Below, piece by piece: positions 57,356 to 64,000 of a DNA stretch of 64,000 nt (positions within the stretch are counted from its first letter, which is position 1; every line of letters begins with the position of its first letter). The notes beneath the pieces are model-generated. The model had not been told where the DNA came from and did no database searches. It worked only from the letters and a program-made list of their open reading frames with translations. The DNA comes from Actinomadura litoris. Its GTDB lineage: Bacteria; Actinomycetota; Actinomycetes; Streptosporangiales; Streptosporangiaceae. The stretch covers positions 248,001 through 312,000 of the forward strand of contig NZ_WOFH01000006.1 of assembly GCF_009733595.1 (NCBI RefSeq), read 5' to 3'. A program made the translations under genes and the position numbers.

Positions 57356-59947
57356 ATGACCGTGGAACACCGGACACCGCAGGCCGGCCCGCGCGCGGAC
57401 CCCCGGGACGAGCTGGCCGCCCGGCTGCGCCTGCTCCAGGAGGTGTCCGAGCGCGGCGTCCGCGCCCTCGCGCGCGACGCCGGCCTCAGCTCGTCGTCGC
57501 TGTCGCGCTACCTCGGCGGCCAGACCGTGCCGCCCTGGCCCGCCGTGATCGCGCTGTGCCGCCTCGTCCAGCGCGACCCGCGCCCGCTGCGCCCGCTCTG
57601 GGAGCGCGCGGCGAACCCGCTGCCCGCGCCGCCGAAGACGAGCCGCCAGGTCCAGCCGCCGTCGCCGCCCGCCGGGGCGCCGCGCCCGCCCCGCAACGAC
57701 CTGCCGCGCGACCTGCCCGACTTCACCGGGCGCGAGGCCGAGCTGGCCGCCGTCCTCGCCGCCGTGGAGGCCGACCGGGTCGTCGCGCTCGACGGCATGG
57801 CGGGCGTCGGCAAGACCTGCCTCGCGGTGCGCGCCGCGCACCGGCTCGCCGCCGCCTACCCCGACGCCCAGCTCTACGTCGACCTGCACGGGTTCACCGC
57901 CGGGCGCGAGCCGCTCGACCCCGACGCCGCGCTGCGGACGCTGCTCGCCGCCCTCGACGTCCCGTCCGAGAAGATCCCGCAGGAGGGCGGCATCGAGCCG
58001 CTGGCCGCGTGCTGGCGCTCGGAGCTGGCGCACCGGCGGGCCGTCGTGGTGCTCGACAACGCCGCGGGCGCCGAGCAGGTCCGGCCGCTGCTGCCGGGCG
58101 CCGGGCCGTCGGTCGCGCTGATCACCAGCCGCAACCGCCTGCTGGGCCTGGACGAGGTGCCCCCGGTGTCGCTGGACGTGCTCTCCCCGCGCGAGAGCGC
58201 CGAGCTGCTGGCCCGCGCCAGCGGCGACCCGGGCGGGGCCGAGGGGCGGCTGGCCCGCGACCCGGAGTCGGCCGCCGAGGTGCTGCGGCTGTGCGGGCAC
58301 CTCCCGCTGGCCCTGCGGCTGGCCGCCGCGCGGCTGCGGCACCGCCCCGGCTGGACGGTGGGCGTCCTCGTCGAGCGGCTGGCGGAGGGCGCGTCGGAGT
58401 TCGACACCGCGTTCGCCATGTCGGTCCGGCAGCTCGACCGGGCGCGGCGCCGCTTCTTCCTGCTGCTGGGGCTGGTGCCCGGCTCCTCCTTCGACGAGTA
58501 CGTCGCGGCGGCGCTCGCGGACCTGCCGGTGCGCGACGCACGGGAGATGCTGGAGGATCTGCTGGACGCGCACCTCGTCCAGCAGCCCGCGGCGGGCCGC
58601 TACCGGCTGCACGACCTGGTGCGCCAGCACGCGCGCCGCGCCGCGTCCGAGCATGACGATCAGCTTGCCGGTGGGGGGACGACCCCCCACACCCCCCGGA
58701 ACAGCCAGTTCTCCGGTGGGGGGACGACCCCCCACGCCCCCCGGAACAGCTTTTTGGAGTCCGAGCGCGCACTCACCCGCGTCCTCGACTACTACGTGCA
58801 CGCGGCGGCCGCCGCGGACGCCGCGATGTCGCACGCGGTGCCCGGCCGCGCGGCCTCGGCGAGCCGCCCCCCGGCCGACCTGCCCCGCTTCGCGGGCAAG
58901 CACGCCGCGCTGTTCTGGTTCGGCACCGAATACACCAACCTGATGGCCGTCTTCGAGACGGCGGTCGCCACCGGGGCCGACCGGCACGTCTGCGAGCTGC
59001 CGCGCGTCATGCGCGCGTTCTTCGCGCGGCGCTGCGGCACCACGCACCTCAACGTCCTGTTCGAGCGCTCGCTGATCGCCGCGCGGCGGCTGGGCGACCC
59101 GCGGCTGCTCGCCGACGCGCACAGCGACCTCGGCTTCGCCCGCTACAACGCGGGCCGGATGGCGGAGGCGGGCGCGGCCTACGAGGCGGCGGCGCCGCTG
59201 GTGACGGAGTCGGGGGACGCCTGGGCGGAGGCCGAGCTGACCATGCGGCTCGGCTACCTGAGGTGGGACGAGGGGCACGTCGAGGAGCCGCTCGGCCTGT
59301 TCCGGCGGGCGGGCGAGCTGTACGGCGCCGCCGGCTGCCCGGCGGGCCGGACCCACGCGATCGCCTACGAGGCGTGGGCGCTGCTCCAGCTCGGGCAGCG
59401 CGAGGAGGCGGCGCGGCTGGCCCGCGGGGCGCTGGACGTCCCGCACGCCGACCCCGCCTGGCCGCCGACGCTCACCGCCCGGATCACCCTCGGCGTGGCC
59501 ATCGCCCAGGAGTGCCCGGACGAGGCGTCCGAGCACCTGCGCCAGGCCCTGGAGCTGGCCCGCGAGGACGGGCACAAGCACAACGAGGCGTGGTGCCTCA
59601 ACTGCCTGGGCGTCGCGCTGCGCCAGATGGGCCGCCACGAGGAGGCCCTCGCCAGCCACCGGCAGGCGTTCGCCCTGCTGGAGGAGCTGTTCGAGGAGCA
59701 CTGGAAGATCCACTTCCTCGACGCCTACGGCGAGACGTGCCGCCTGGCGGGCCTGCCCGAGCAGGCGCTGCGGCTGCACCGCGAGGCGCTCGACCTGGCC
59801 CCGAAGGTCGGCTCCCGGCACAAGGAGGCGCGGGCCCACGAGGGGATCGCCGCCGTCCTCGCCGAGACCGACCCGGGCGCCGCCGCCGAGCACCGCGCCG
59901 CCGGCCAGGCCATCCTGCGCGAACTGGCGGCGGACGCCCCGTCCTAG
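57356..59947 (+). CDS. XRE-NB-ARC-TPR regulator (AfsR-like STAND protein) carrying inserted repeats
   Basis: An 863-residue signal-transduction ATPase. N-terminal HTH (about 30-70), a Pro-rich linker, an NB-ARC domain with Walker A GMAGVGKT (147-154) and VVVLDNA, then TPR-type helical repeats (about 560-860: LADAHSDLGFARYNAGRMAEAGAAYEAAA and similar). STAND regulators of this design switch on ATP and act on specialised metabolism or stress genes. I take ATG 57356 (GGAGG upstream); ATG 57332 is possible. Residues about 438-465 (GGGTTPHTPRNSQFS and again) come from two copies of a dispersed GC-rich repeat inserted in frame between NB-ARC and TPR parts. Confidence 0.92.
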   Translation: MTVEHRTPQAGPRADPRDELAARLRLLQEVSERGVRALARDAGLSSSSLSRYLGGQTVPPWPAVIALCRLVQRDPRPLRPLWERAANPLPAPPKTSRQVQPPSPPAGAPRPPRNDLPRDLPDFTGREAELAAVLAAVEADRVVALDGMAGVGKTCLAVRAAHRLAAAYPDAQLYVDLHGFTAGREPLDPDAALRTLLAALDVPSEKIPQEGGIEPLAACWRSELAHRRAVVVLDNAAGAEQVRPLLPGAGPSVALITSRNRLLGLDEVPPVSLDVLSPRESAELLARASGDPGGAEGRLARDPESAAEVLRLCGHLPLALRLAAARLRHRPGWTVGVLVERLAEGASEFDTAFAMSVRQLDRARRRFFLLLGLVPGSSFDEYVAAALADLPVRDAREMLEDLLDAHLVQQPAAGRYRLHDLVRQHARRAASEHDDQLAGGGTTPHTPRNSQFSGGGTTPHAPRNSFLESERALTRVLDYYVHAAAAADAAMSHAVPGRAASASRPPADLPRFAGKHAALFWFGTEYTNLMAVFETAVATGADRHVCELPRVMRAFFARRCGTTHLNVLFERSLIAARRLGDPRLLADAHSDLGFARYNAGRMAEAGAAYEAAAPLVTESGDAWAEAELTMRLGYLRWDEGHVEEPLGLFRRAGELYGAAGCPAGRTHAIAYEAWALLQLGQREEAARLARGALDVPHADPAWPPTLTARITLGVAIAQECPDEASEHLRQALELAREDGHKHNEAWCLNCLGVALRQMGRHEEALASHRQAFALLEELFEEHWKIHFLDAYGETCRLAGLPEQALRLHREALDLAPKVGSRHKEARAHEGIAAVLAETDPGAAAEHRAAGQAILRELAADAPS
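58668..58750 (+). repeat. Two tandem copies of a dispersed 38-bp GC-rich hairpin repeat, in frame
   Basis: CCGGTGGGGGGACGACCCCC begins copy one (58668-58705) and copy two (58713-58750). They differ by a single base (ACACC/ACGCC), with a 45-base period including a 7-base spacer. Each copy can fold as GTGGGGGG-ACGA-CCCCCCAC. Because 45 is a multiple of three the reading frame is kept, adding 15 residues per copy. A third related copy is at 33425-33458. Confidence 0.8.
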
Positions 59948-60143
59948 GGTTTTAGGGCTGGCCGCGTTCTCAGGGTTCTGAGAGTGGGCCGCGCAGCGAC
60001 CTCAACCTTCACGCGAGTGCGTGACCTGACCGGTGGGGCGAAGCCGGAGGCGAGCCCCGCCGGGAAGATCGCGAAGCGATGCCGCACTCGCCGAAGGCGC
60101 GGTCACACCGCGAGCCGCCAGGCGAGTGGTGTGGGCCGGGACT

Positions 60144-60452
60144 TCATGAACACAGACGCAGGATCGGGTCGAGCAGGCCGGGGAAGCGGTCGCCGAGGTC
60201 GCCGTAGCGCGGCCGGATCCGCCGGTGCCGCCCGTCGACGAGCACGCTGACCAGCCCGGCCTCGCGGAGGATCCGCCAGTGGTTGGTCATCGTGGACAGC
60301 GGCACGTTCATGCCCTCGGCGAGGGCGGAGCAGTGCGAGTCGGGACTGGCCCACGCGCGCCGCACCAGCTCCAGCCGCACCGGATCGCCGAGCGCGTGCA
60401 GCACCGGCGGCAGCGTCATCGACTCGCGGGCGGGCTCGGGTAGCAGTCGCAT
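60144..60452 (-). CDS. ArsR-family winged-helix regulator
   Basis: A 102-residue ArsR protein: LPPVLHALGDPVRLELVRRA, then recognition helix (LSTMTNHWRILREAGLVSVLVDGRHRRIR). ATG 60452 is chosen; ATG 60470 adds six residues. It is divergent from an MFS efflux gene and flanked by three related TCGA boxes that probably serve as its operator. No metal-binding Cys pair is visible, so it may respond to an organic ligand rather than a metal. Confidence 0.88.
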   Translation of the reverse strand: MRLLPEPARESMTLPPVLHALGDPVRLELVRRAWASPDSHCSALAEGMNVPLSTMTNHWRILREAGLVSVLVDGRHRRIRPRYGDLGDRFPGLLDPILRLCS

Positions 60453-60500
60453 GGCTCGACGATACCCCATGGTTCGACAGTACGAGATTATCGAACTATG
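60450..60500. promoter_or_regulatory. Three-box operator between ArsR and MFS genes
   Basis: CATGGCTCGA (60450-60459), CATGGTTCGA (60468-60477) and the inverted TCGAACTATG (60491-60500). The second and third form an inverted repeat with one mismatch, and the first is a direct copy 18 bases away. The layout fits a dimeric ArsR repressor controlling both divergent genes. Confidence 0.6.
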
Positions 60501-60537
60501 TTGTGGGACGGCACTTCGCCTCACGAAGGGAACAGCG

Positions 60538-61998
60538 TTGTCCGCACCCGAAAACGCATCACCCGCAGGCGGAGGAATTCCCCTGAAACGGGGCGTGCTG
60601 CTCGCCGTCGCCTGCCTCGGACAGTTCATGGTGCTGCTCGACAGCACGATCGTCGGCGCCGCCCTGCCCGACATGCAGGAGCGGCTGCACACGCGGTTGA
60701 GCGGCCTGCAATGGATCGTCGACTCCTACGTCCTGCTGGTCGCGATGCTGCTGCTGTCGGGCGGCGTGTTCGCCGACCGGTTCGGCCGCAAGAGCGTGTT
60801 CCTCGCGGGTGTGGCGGTGTTCACCGCCGCGTCCGTGCTGTGCTCGGCCGCGCCCACGCTCGGCTGGCTGATCGCCGGACGGGTGCTCCAGGGCGTCGGC
60901 GCCGCCGCGCTGAGCCCCGCCTCACTGGCCCTGCTCGCCGCCGCCTATCCCGTCCCGCAGGAACGGGTGAGGGCGATCGGACTGTGGGCCGGATTCAGCG
61001 GAATCGGCCTCGCCGCCGGGCCGCTGGCCGGTGGCATTCTGGTGGACGCCTTCAGCTGGCCCGCCATTTTCCTCGTCAATGTCCCGATCGGCGCGATCCT
61101 TCTCCTGGCCGGTCTCCGCGTCCTGGCGGAGTCGCGCAACCCGGGCGCGCCGGCGATCGACGTCCCGGGGACGGTCCTGTCCGTGCTCGGGGTGGGCGTG
61201 CTGACCTACGGGCTGATCGAGGGCGGCTCCCGGGGCTGGACCTCGCCGCCGATCCTCGGCTCCTTCGCCGCCGGGGTCGTGCTGCTGGCCGCCTTCGTCG
61301 CGGTCGAGGCGCGCACCGCGACGCCGATGCTGCCGCTGCGGCTGTTCCGGCAGCGGCTGTTCACCGTCGCCAACACCGCGATGGTCGTAGTCGGCTTCGC
61401 GCTCATGGGGTCGGCGTTCTTCTTCTCGCAGTTCTTCGTCTACGTCCAGGGGGCGTCGATCCTGCGCGCCGGGCTCCAGACCCTGCCCAGCTCCCTCGCG
61501 ATGGTGGTCGTCAGCCCGTTCGCGGGACGGCTCGCCGCCAGGTACGGCTTCCGGATCGTCGTCACCGCCGGCCTGGTGCTGGCCGGGCTGGGACTGCTGA
61601 CGATGGGTTTCGCCCACGCGGACACCGCGTATGCGAACGTGTGGTGGCGGTTGGCCGTCGTCGGCGTCGGGTTCGCGCTGACCATGTCGCCGCTGACCGG
61701 CGCCGCCATCCAGGCGGTCGGCCCGCGGGAGGGCGGGCTCGCGTCCGGCATCAGCAGCACCACCCGGCAGATCGGCGCGGTGCTGGGCGTGGCGGTGCTC
61801 GGCGCCGTCGTCCGCGCCCGGGAGTCCGGCGGCGCGTCGTTCGGGGCCGGGCTCGACAGCGCGTTCCTCACGGCCGGGGCGGTCACCCTGGTCAGCGCGG
61901 TGTTCACCGGGCTGTGGCTGGTCAGGTCGAAGCCCGCGCGGCCCCGGCCGCCGCGGCAGGAGGCCGCCGAGTCGTCCGCGGCCACGTCGTCCTCCTGA
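60538..61998 (+). CDS. MFS multidrug efflux transporter (DHA2/EmrB-QacA type)
   Basis: A 486-residue transporter with 13-14 membrane segments. It carries motif D1/C features of the DHA2 drug exporters (LDSTIVGAALPDM) and RFGRKSVF between segments 2 and 3. The start is TTG with GAAGGGA upstream; the longer frame runs through the ArsR gene on the other strand and is not credible. It is divergent from the ArsR regulator and likely induced by its ligand to export a toxic compound. The C-terminal tail is Pro/Ser-rich. Confidence 0.92.
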   Translation: MSAPENASPAGGGIPLKRGVLLAVACLGQFMVLLDSTIVGAALPDMQERLHTRLSGLQWIVDSYVLLVAMLLLSGGVFADRFGRKSVFLAGVAVFTAASVLCSAAPTLGWLIAGRVLQGVGAAALSPASLALLAAAYPVPQERVRAIGLWAGFSGIGLAAGPLAGGILVDAFSWPAIFLVNVPIGAILLLAGLRVLAESRNPGAPAIDVPGTVLSVLGVGVLTYGLIEGGSRGWTSPPILGSFAAGVVLLAAFVAVEARTATPMLPLRLFRQRLFTVANTAMVVVGFALMGSAFFFSQFFVYVQGASILRAGLQTLPSSLAMVVVSPFAGRLAARYGFRIVVTAGLVLAGLGLLTMGFAHADTAYANVWWRLAVVGVGFALTMSPLTGAAIQAVGPREGGLASGISSTTRQIGAVLGVAVLGAVVRARESGGASFGAGLDSAFLTAGAVTLVSAVFTGLWLVRSKPARPRPPRQEAAESSAATSSS

Positions 61999-62089
61999 CC
62001 CGCAGGGCCATCAGGACATTACTCTTCGACCATGCCAAGCCGACCGTGAGGGCAGTGTCACCCTGCGGTGATGGGGGGACCACGGAAAG

Positions 62090-62611
62090 GTGGCGACCCC
62101 CTTTCAGCGAGACAAGGTCCGGCTGGTCTTCGACGCCCTGGACGGCGACGGCGACGGCACCCTCCGCGAGTCCGACTTCGAGGACCTCGCCCGCCGGTGG
62201 GCGGCGACCCGGGTCGCGGGCGACGAGGAGCGCCTGCTGGCGGCGATGCGCGGCTGGTGGACGACGCTGGCCGCGCACTCCCGGGCGTCCGACGCGGTCG
62301 CGATCGAGGACGTGCTGACCGTCGTGGACCTGCTCACCACCATGTCCGAGGCGGTCACCACGACCGCCTCGCTCATGTTCGAGGCCGTGGACGAGAACGG
62401 CGACGGCCGCATCTCGCCGGCGGAGTACCGGCGGATGATCGAGGCGTGGAGCGGCGGCCGCGCCGACGTCGCCGACACCTTCGCCCTGCTCGACACCGAC
62501 GGCGACGGCGTGATCTCCCGCGAGGAGTTCGCCGCCCACTGGTTCGAGTTCTGGGCCGGGGACGACCCCGCCGCCCCGGGCAGCCGGGTCTTCGGCCGCG
62601 TCCCGGGCTGA
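62090..62611 (+). CDS. EF-hand calcium-binding protein (calerythrin-like)
   Basis: A 173-residue soluble protein. Three EF-hand loops are recognisable: DGDGDGTLRESD (18-29), DENGDGRISPAE (101-112) and DTDGDGVISREE (135-146). A fourth in the middle (about 60-75) is degenerate. The start is GTG at 62090. Such actinobacterial calcium-binding proteins are thought to buffer or sense Ca2+ in the cytoplasm. Its partner cannot be identified; the neighbours are an efflux pump and a two-component system. Confidence 0.93.
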   Translation: MATPFQRDKVRLVFDALDGDGDGTLRESDFEDLARRWAATRVAGDEERLLAAMRGWWTTLAAHSRASDAVAIEDVLTVVDLLTTMSEAVTTTASLMFEAVDENGDGRISPAEYRRMIEAWSGGRADVADTFALLDTDGDGVISREEFAAHWFEFWAGDDPAAPGSRVFGRVPG

Positions 62612-62641
62612 CCTCCCGGCGCTCCGGCGGCCCCCGGCCCG

Positions 62642-63706
62642 CTACCTCGTGAACCGCACCGTGACGCAGAGGCCGCCCTCGGGGCGGGCGGTGGTGGTCA
62701 GGGCGGCGTGGTGGGCCTGGGCGACGGCGTTGACGATGGCGAGGCCGAGACCGTGGCCGTGCCGGTCGGGCGACCCCTTCTGGAAGGTCTGGAAGAGCCG
62801 CTCGACCTGGTCGCCGGGGACGACCGGCCCGCTGTTGGCGACGGTGAGGGCCGCCTCCGCGCCGTGCGTCCGGGTGGTGACCCGCACCCACCCGCCCGCG
62901 TGGTTGTGGCGGACGGCGTTGTCGACGAGGTTCGCGACGAGGCTCTCGACCAGCCTCGGGTCTCCGGCGGCCGCCGCGGGCGCCAGGCTCGCGGTGACCT
63001 CGATGCCCGCCTCCGCCGCCTGGGCCCGCCGGGAGGCGAGGACGTTCTCCGCGGTTCCGGCGAGGTCCAGCCCGTCCCGGCAGGTGACGCCGCGCTCGCC
63101 GGTGGCCAGCACGAGCAGCGCCTGGACGAGCCGCTCCTGGTGCCCGCCCAGGTCGAGGGCCTCCCGGCAGGCCGAGCGGAGCGTGGCGGCGTCGGCGTCC
63201 GGATCGGCGAGGGTCACCTCAAGGAGGGTGCGCAGGCCCGCGAGCGGGGTGCGCAGCTCGTGCGAGGCGTTCGCGACGAAATGGCGCTGCGCGTCGAAGG
63301 ACGCCTGGAGCCGCGCGAACAGGTCGTCGAGGGTGTGCCCCAGCTCGGTCAGCTCGTCCACCGGTCCGCCGAGGTCCAGGCGCCGGTGCAGGTCCCCGGC
63401 GGAGATCACCTTGGCGGTGGCGGTGATCGCGCGCAGCGGCCGCAGGAACCGTCCGGCGACGAACCAGCCGAGCACCAGCGCGACCGGGACCAGGACGGCC
63501 AGCGCGACGGCCGAGCCCGCGAGCAGGCGGGGGAGGCCGACGCCCGCTCCGGTGCCGGTCGGCGCCGGAGCACCGTCCCTGGTCTCGGTCGACCGGACGC
63601 TCGCGAGCGGCACGGCGACCATGACGACCACGAGGAACCCGGCCGCGTAGACGCCCGCCGCGTAGGCGAGCGCGAGCCGGGTCCGCAGCGGGCGCCGCGC
63701 GGTCAC
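62642..63706 (-). CDS. Sensor histidine kinase (OmpR/EnvZ type)
   Basis: A 354-residue membrane kinase: two membrane segments (about 12-33 and 61-84) with a short extracytoplasmic loop, HAMP (about 84-137), HisKA with H149 (VANASHELRTPLAGLRTLLE) and ATPase domain with N box NLVDNAVRHN and GHGLGLAIV. It begins at GTG in a GTGA overlap with the response-regulator gene upstream and should phosphorylate that regulator in response to an envelope signal. Confidence 0.94.
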   Translation of the reverse strand: MTARRPLRTRLALAYAAGVYAAGFLVVVMVAVPLASVRSTETRDGAPAPTGTGAGVGLPRLLAGSAVALAVLVPVALVLGWFVAGRFLRPLRAITATAKVISAGDLHRRLDLGGPVDELTELGHTLDDLFARLQASFDAQRHFVANASHELRTPLAGLRTLLEVTLADPDADAATLRSACREALDLGGHQERLVQALLVLATGERGVTCRDGLDLAGTAENVLASRRAQAAEAGIEVTASLAPAAAAGDPRLVESLVANLVDNAVRHNHAGGWVRVTTRTHGAEAALTVANSGPVVPGDQVERLFQTFQKGSPDRHGHGLGLAIVNAVAQAHHAALTTTARPEGGLCVTVRFTR

Positions 63707-64000
63707 GCCGGTCCGATGCGGTAGCCGCCCTCGCGGACGGTCTCGATCACGGGCGGTTCGCCGAGCTTGGCCCGCAGCCGGTGCACGGCGTGCTTGACCG
63801 CGCTGCTGAACGGGTCGGCCGCCTCGTCCCAGACGCGTTCGAGCAGTTCCTCGGCCGACAGGACGAGCCCCGGCACGGCGAGCAGGCATTCGAGCAGCGC
63901 GAACTCCCGGGGGCTCAGCGCCAGCCGCCGCCCGGCCCGCGTCGCGACCCGGCGGGCCGGGTCGAGTGTGATGTCCCCGCAGGTCAGGACCGGCGGCAGC
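63703..64000 (-). CDS. OmpR-family response regulator (5' truncated by the window end)
   Basis: Only the C-terminal 98 codons are visible. They contain an OmpR/PhoB winged helix: ALSPREFALLECLLAVPG, LLERVWDEAADPF, then VKHAVHRLRAKLGEPPVIETVREGGYRIG. The receiver domain lies beyond the window. It overlaps the kinase gene by four bases and forms a two-component system with it. Confidence 0.93.
   Translation of the reverse strand, partial: LPPVLTCGDITLDPARRVATRAGRRLALSPREFALLECLLAVPGLVLSAEELLERVWDEAADPFSSAVKHAVHRLRAKLGEPPVIETVREGGYRIGPA

Noticed and set aside
56720..59893. A 1057-codon minus-strand open frame joined to the AhpD-like gene
   Set aside because: Everything upstream of 57175 is antisense to the NB-ARC regulator and has no domain. 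The AhpD fold starts at 57175 behind a proper ribosome site.
59948..60143. Possible tRNA or structured RNA after the NB-ARC gene
   Set aside because: Several short stems can be drawn, but no cloverleaf, anticodon arm or conserved tRNA bases were found. Left as plain intergenic sequence.
1..64000. Insertion sequences, transposases or integrase/att sites
   Set aside because: No transposase or recombinase protein motif (DDE, Tyr or Ser recombinase) was seen in any credible gene, and no tRNA is present to serve as an attachment site.

Overview
The window is very GC-rich DNA with strong third-position GC, many GTG/TTG starts, dense ATGA/GTGA gene overlaps and families typical of filamentous actinomycetes (AfsR-like NB-ARC regulator, ECF41 sigma factor, secreted GH19 chitinase, ricin-type lectin, YcaO peptide modification, many LysR/IclR regulators). 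A Thermomonosporaceae/Streptosporangiales soil actinomycete (Actinomadura-like) is my best guess. This is inferred from gene content only, with no 16S or tRNA in view. No tRNA, rRNA, CRISPR array or insertion sequence was recognised.

Layout. 0.1-4.4 kb: a tightly overlapping five-gene operon of obscure function (DUF6687-like, Rieske ferredoxin, unknown, glycosyltransferase-like, PIG-L deacetylase). 4.5-7.9 kb: secreted GH19 chitinase with a candidate operator, a LysR/NmrA divergent pair and a HEAT-like protein. 7.9-17.8 kb: a Tat-exported amidohydrolase, then an eight-gene operon joining a LigI-like lactonase, a LigK-like aldolase, a zinc dehydrogenase, a complete NitT/TauT-type ABC importer and another amidohydrolase. 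17.7-33.5 kb: an aromatic catabolism region with epoxide-hydrolase-like, HxlR, two IclR and LysR genes, two flavin monooxygenases, a gamma-resorcylate-decarboxylase-like enzyme, an MFS carrier, hydroxyquinol 1,2-dioxygenase, maleylacetate reductase and a two-subunit CoA transferase. Together these outline dihydroxybenzoate -> resorcinol -> hydroxyquinol -> maleylacetate -> 3-oxoadipate -> 3-oxoadipyl-CoA.

33.5-50.9 kb: ECF41 sigma factor and its likely target SDR gene, a P450, a decayed MFS remnant, a LysR gene, a 2OG oxygenase, an XRE/TPR regulator, a Nudix protein, a lipoprotein, a sugar-type ABC transporter, an HD phosphohydrolase, a soluble NarL-type two-component pair and a TetR/TIGR03086 pair with a striking shared operator. 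51.0-55.4 kb: the most interesting segment. A 39-residue peptide gene (core-like cysteines at its N terminus, helical acidic tail like the bottromycin follower) overlaps a YcaO gene, which overlaps a CxxC dithiol-oxidase-like flavoprotein. Two secreted lectin-like genes flank this operon. 55.4-64 kb: PNPOx-like, DUF1801 and AhpD-like proteins, an XRE-NB-ARC-TPR regulator carrying two copies of a GC-rich hairpin repeat inserted in frame, an ArsR/MFS efflux pair, an EF-hand protein and an OmpR-type two-component system cut by the window end.

All functional statements are from reading the sequence and from family knowledge; no database search was run.
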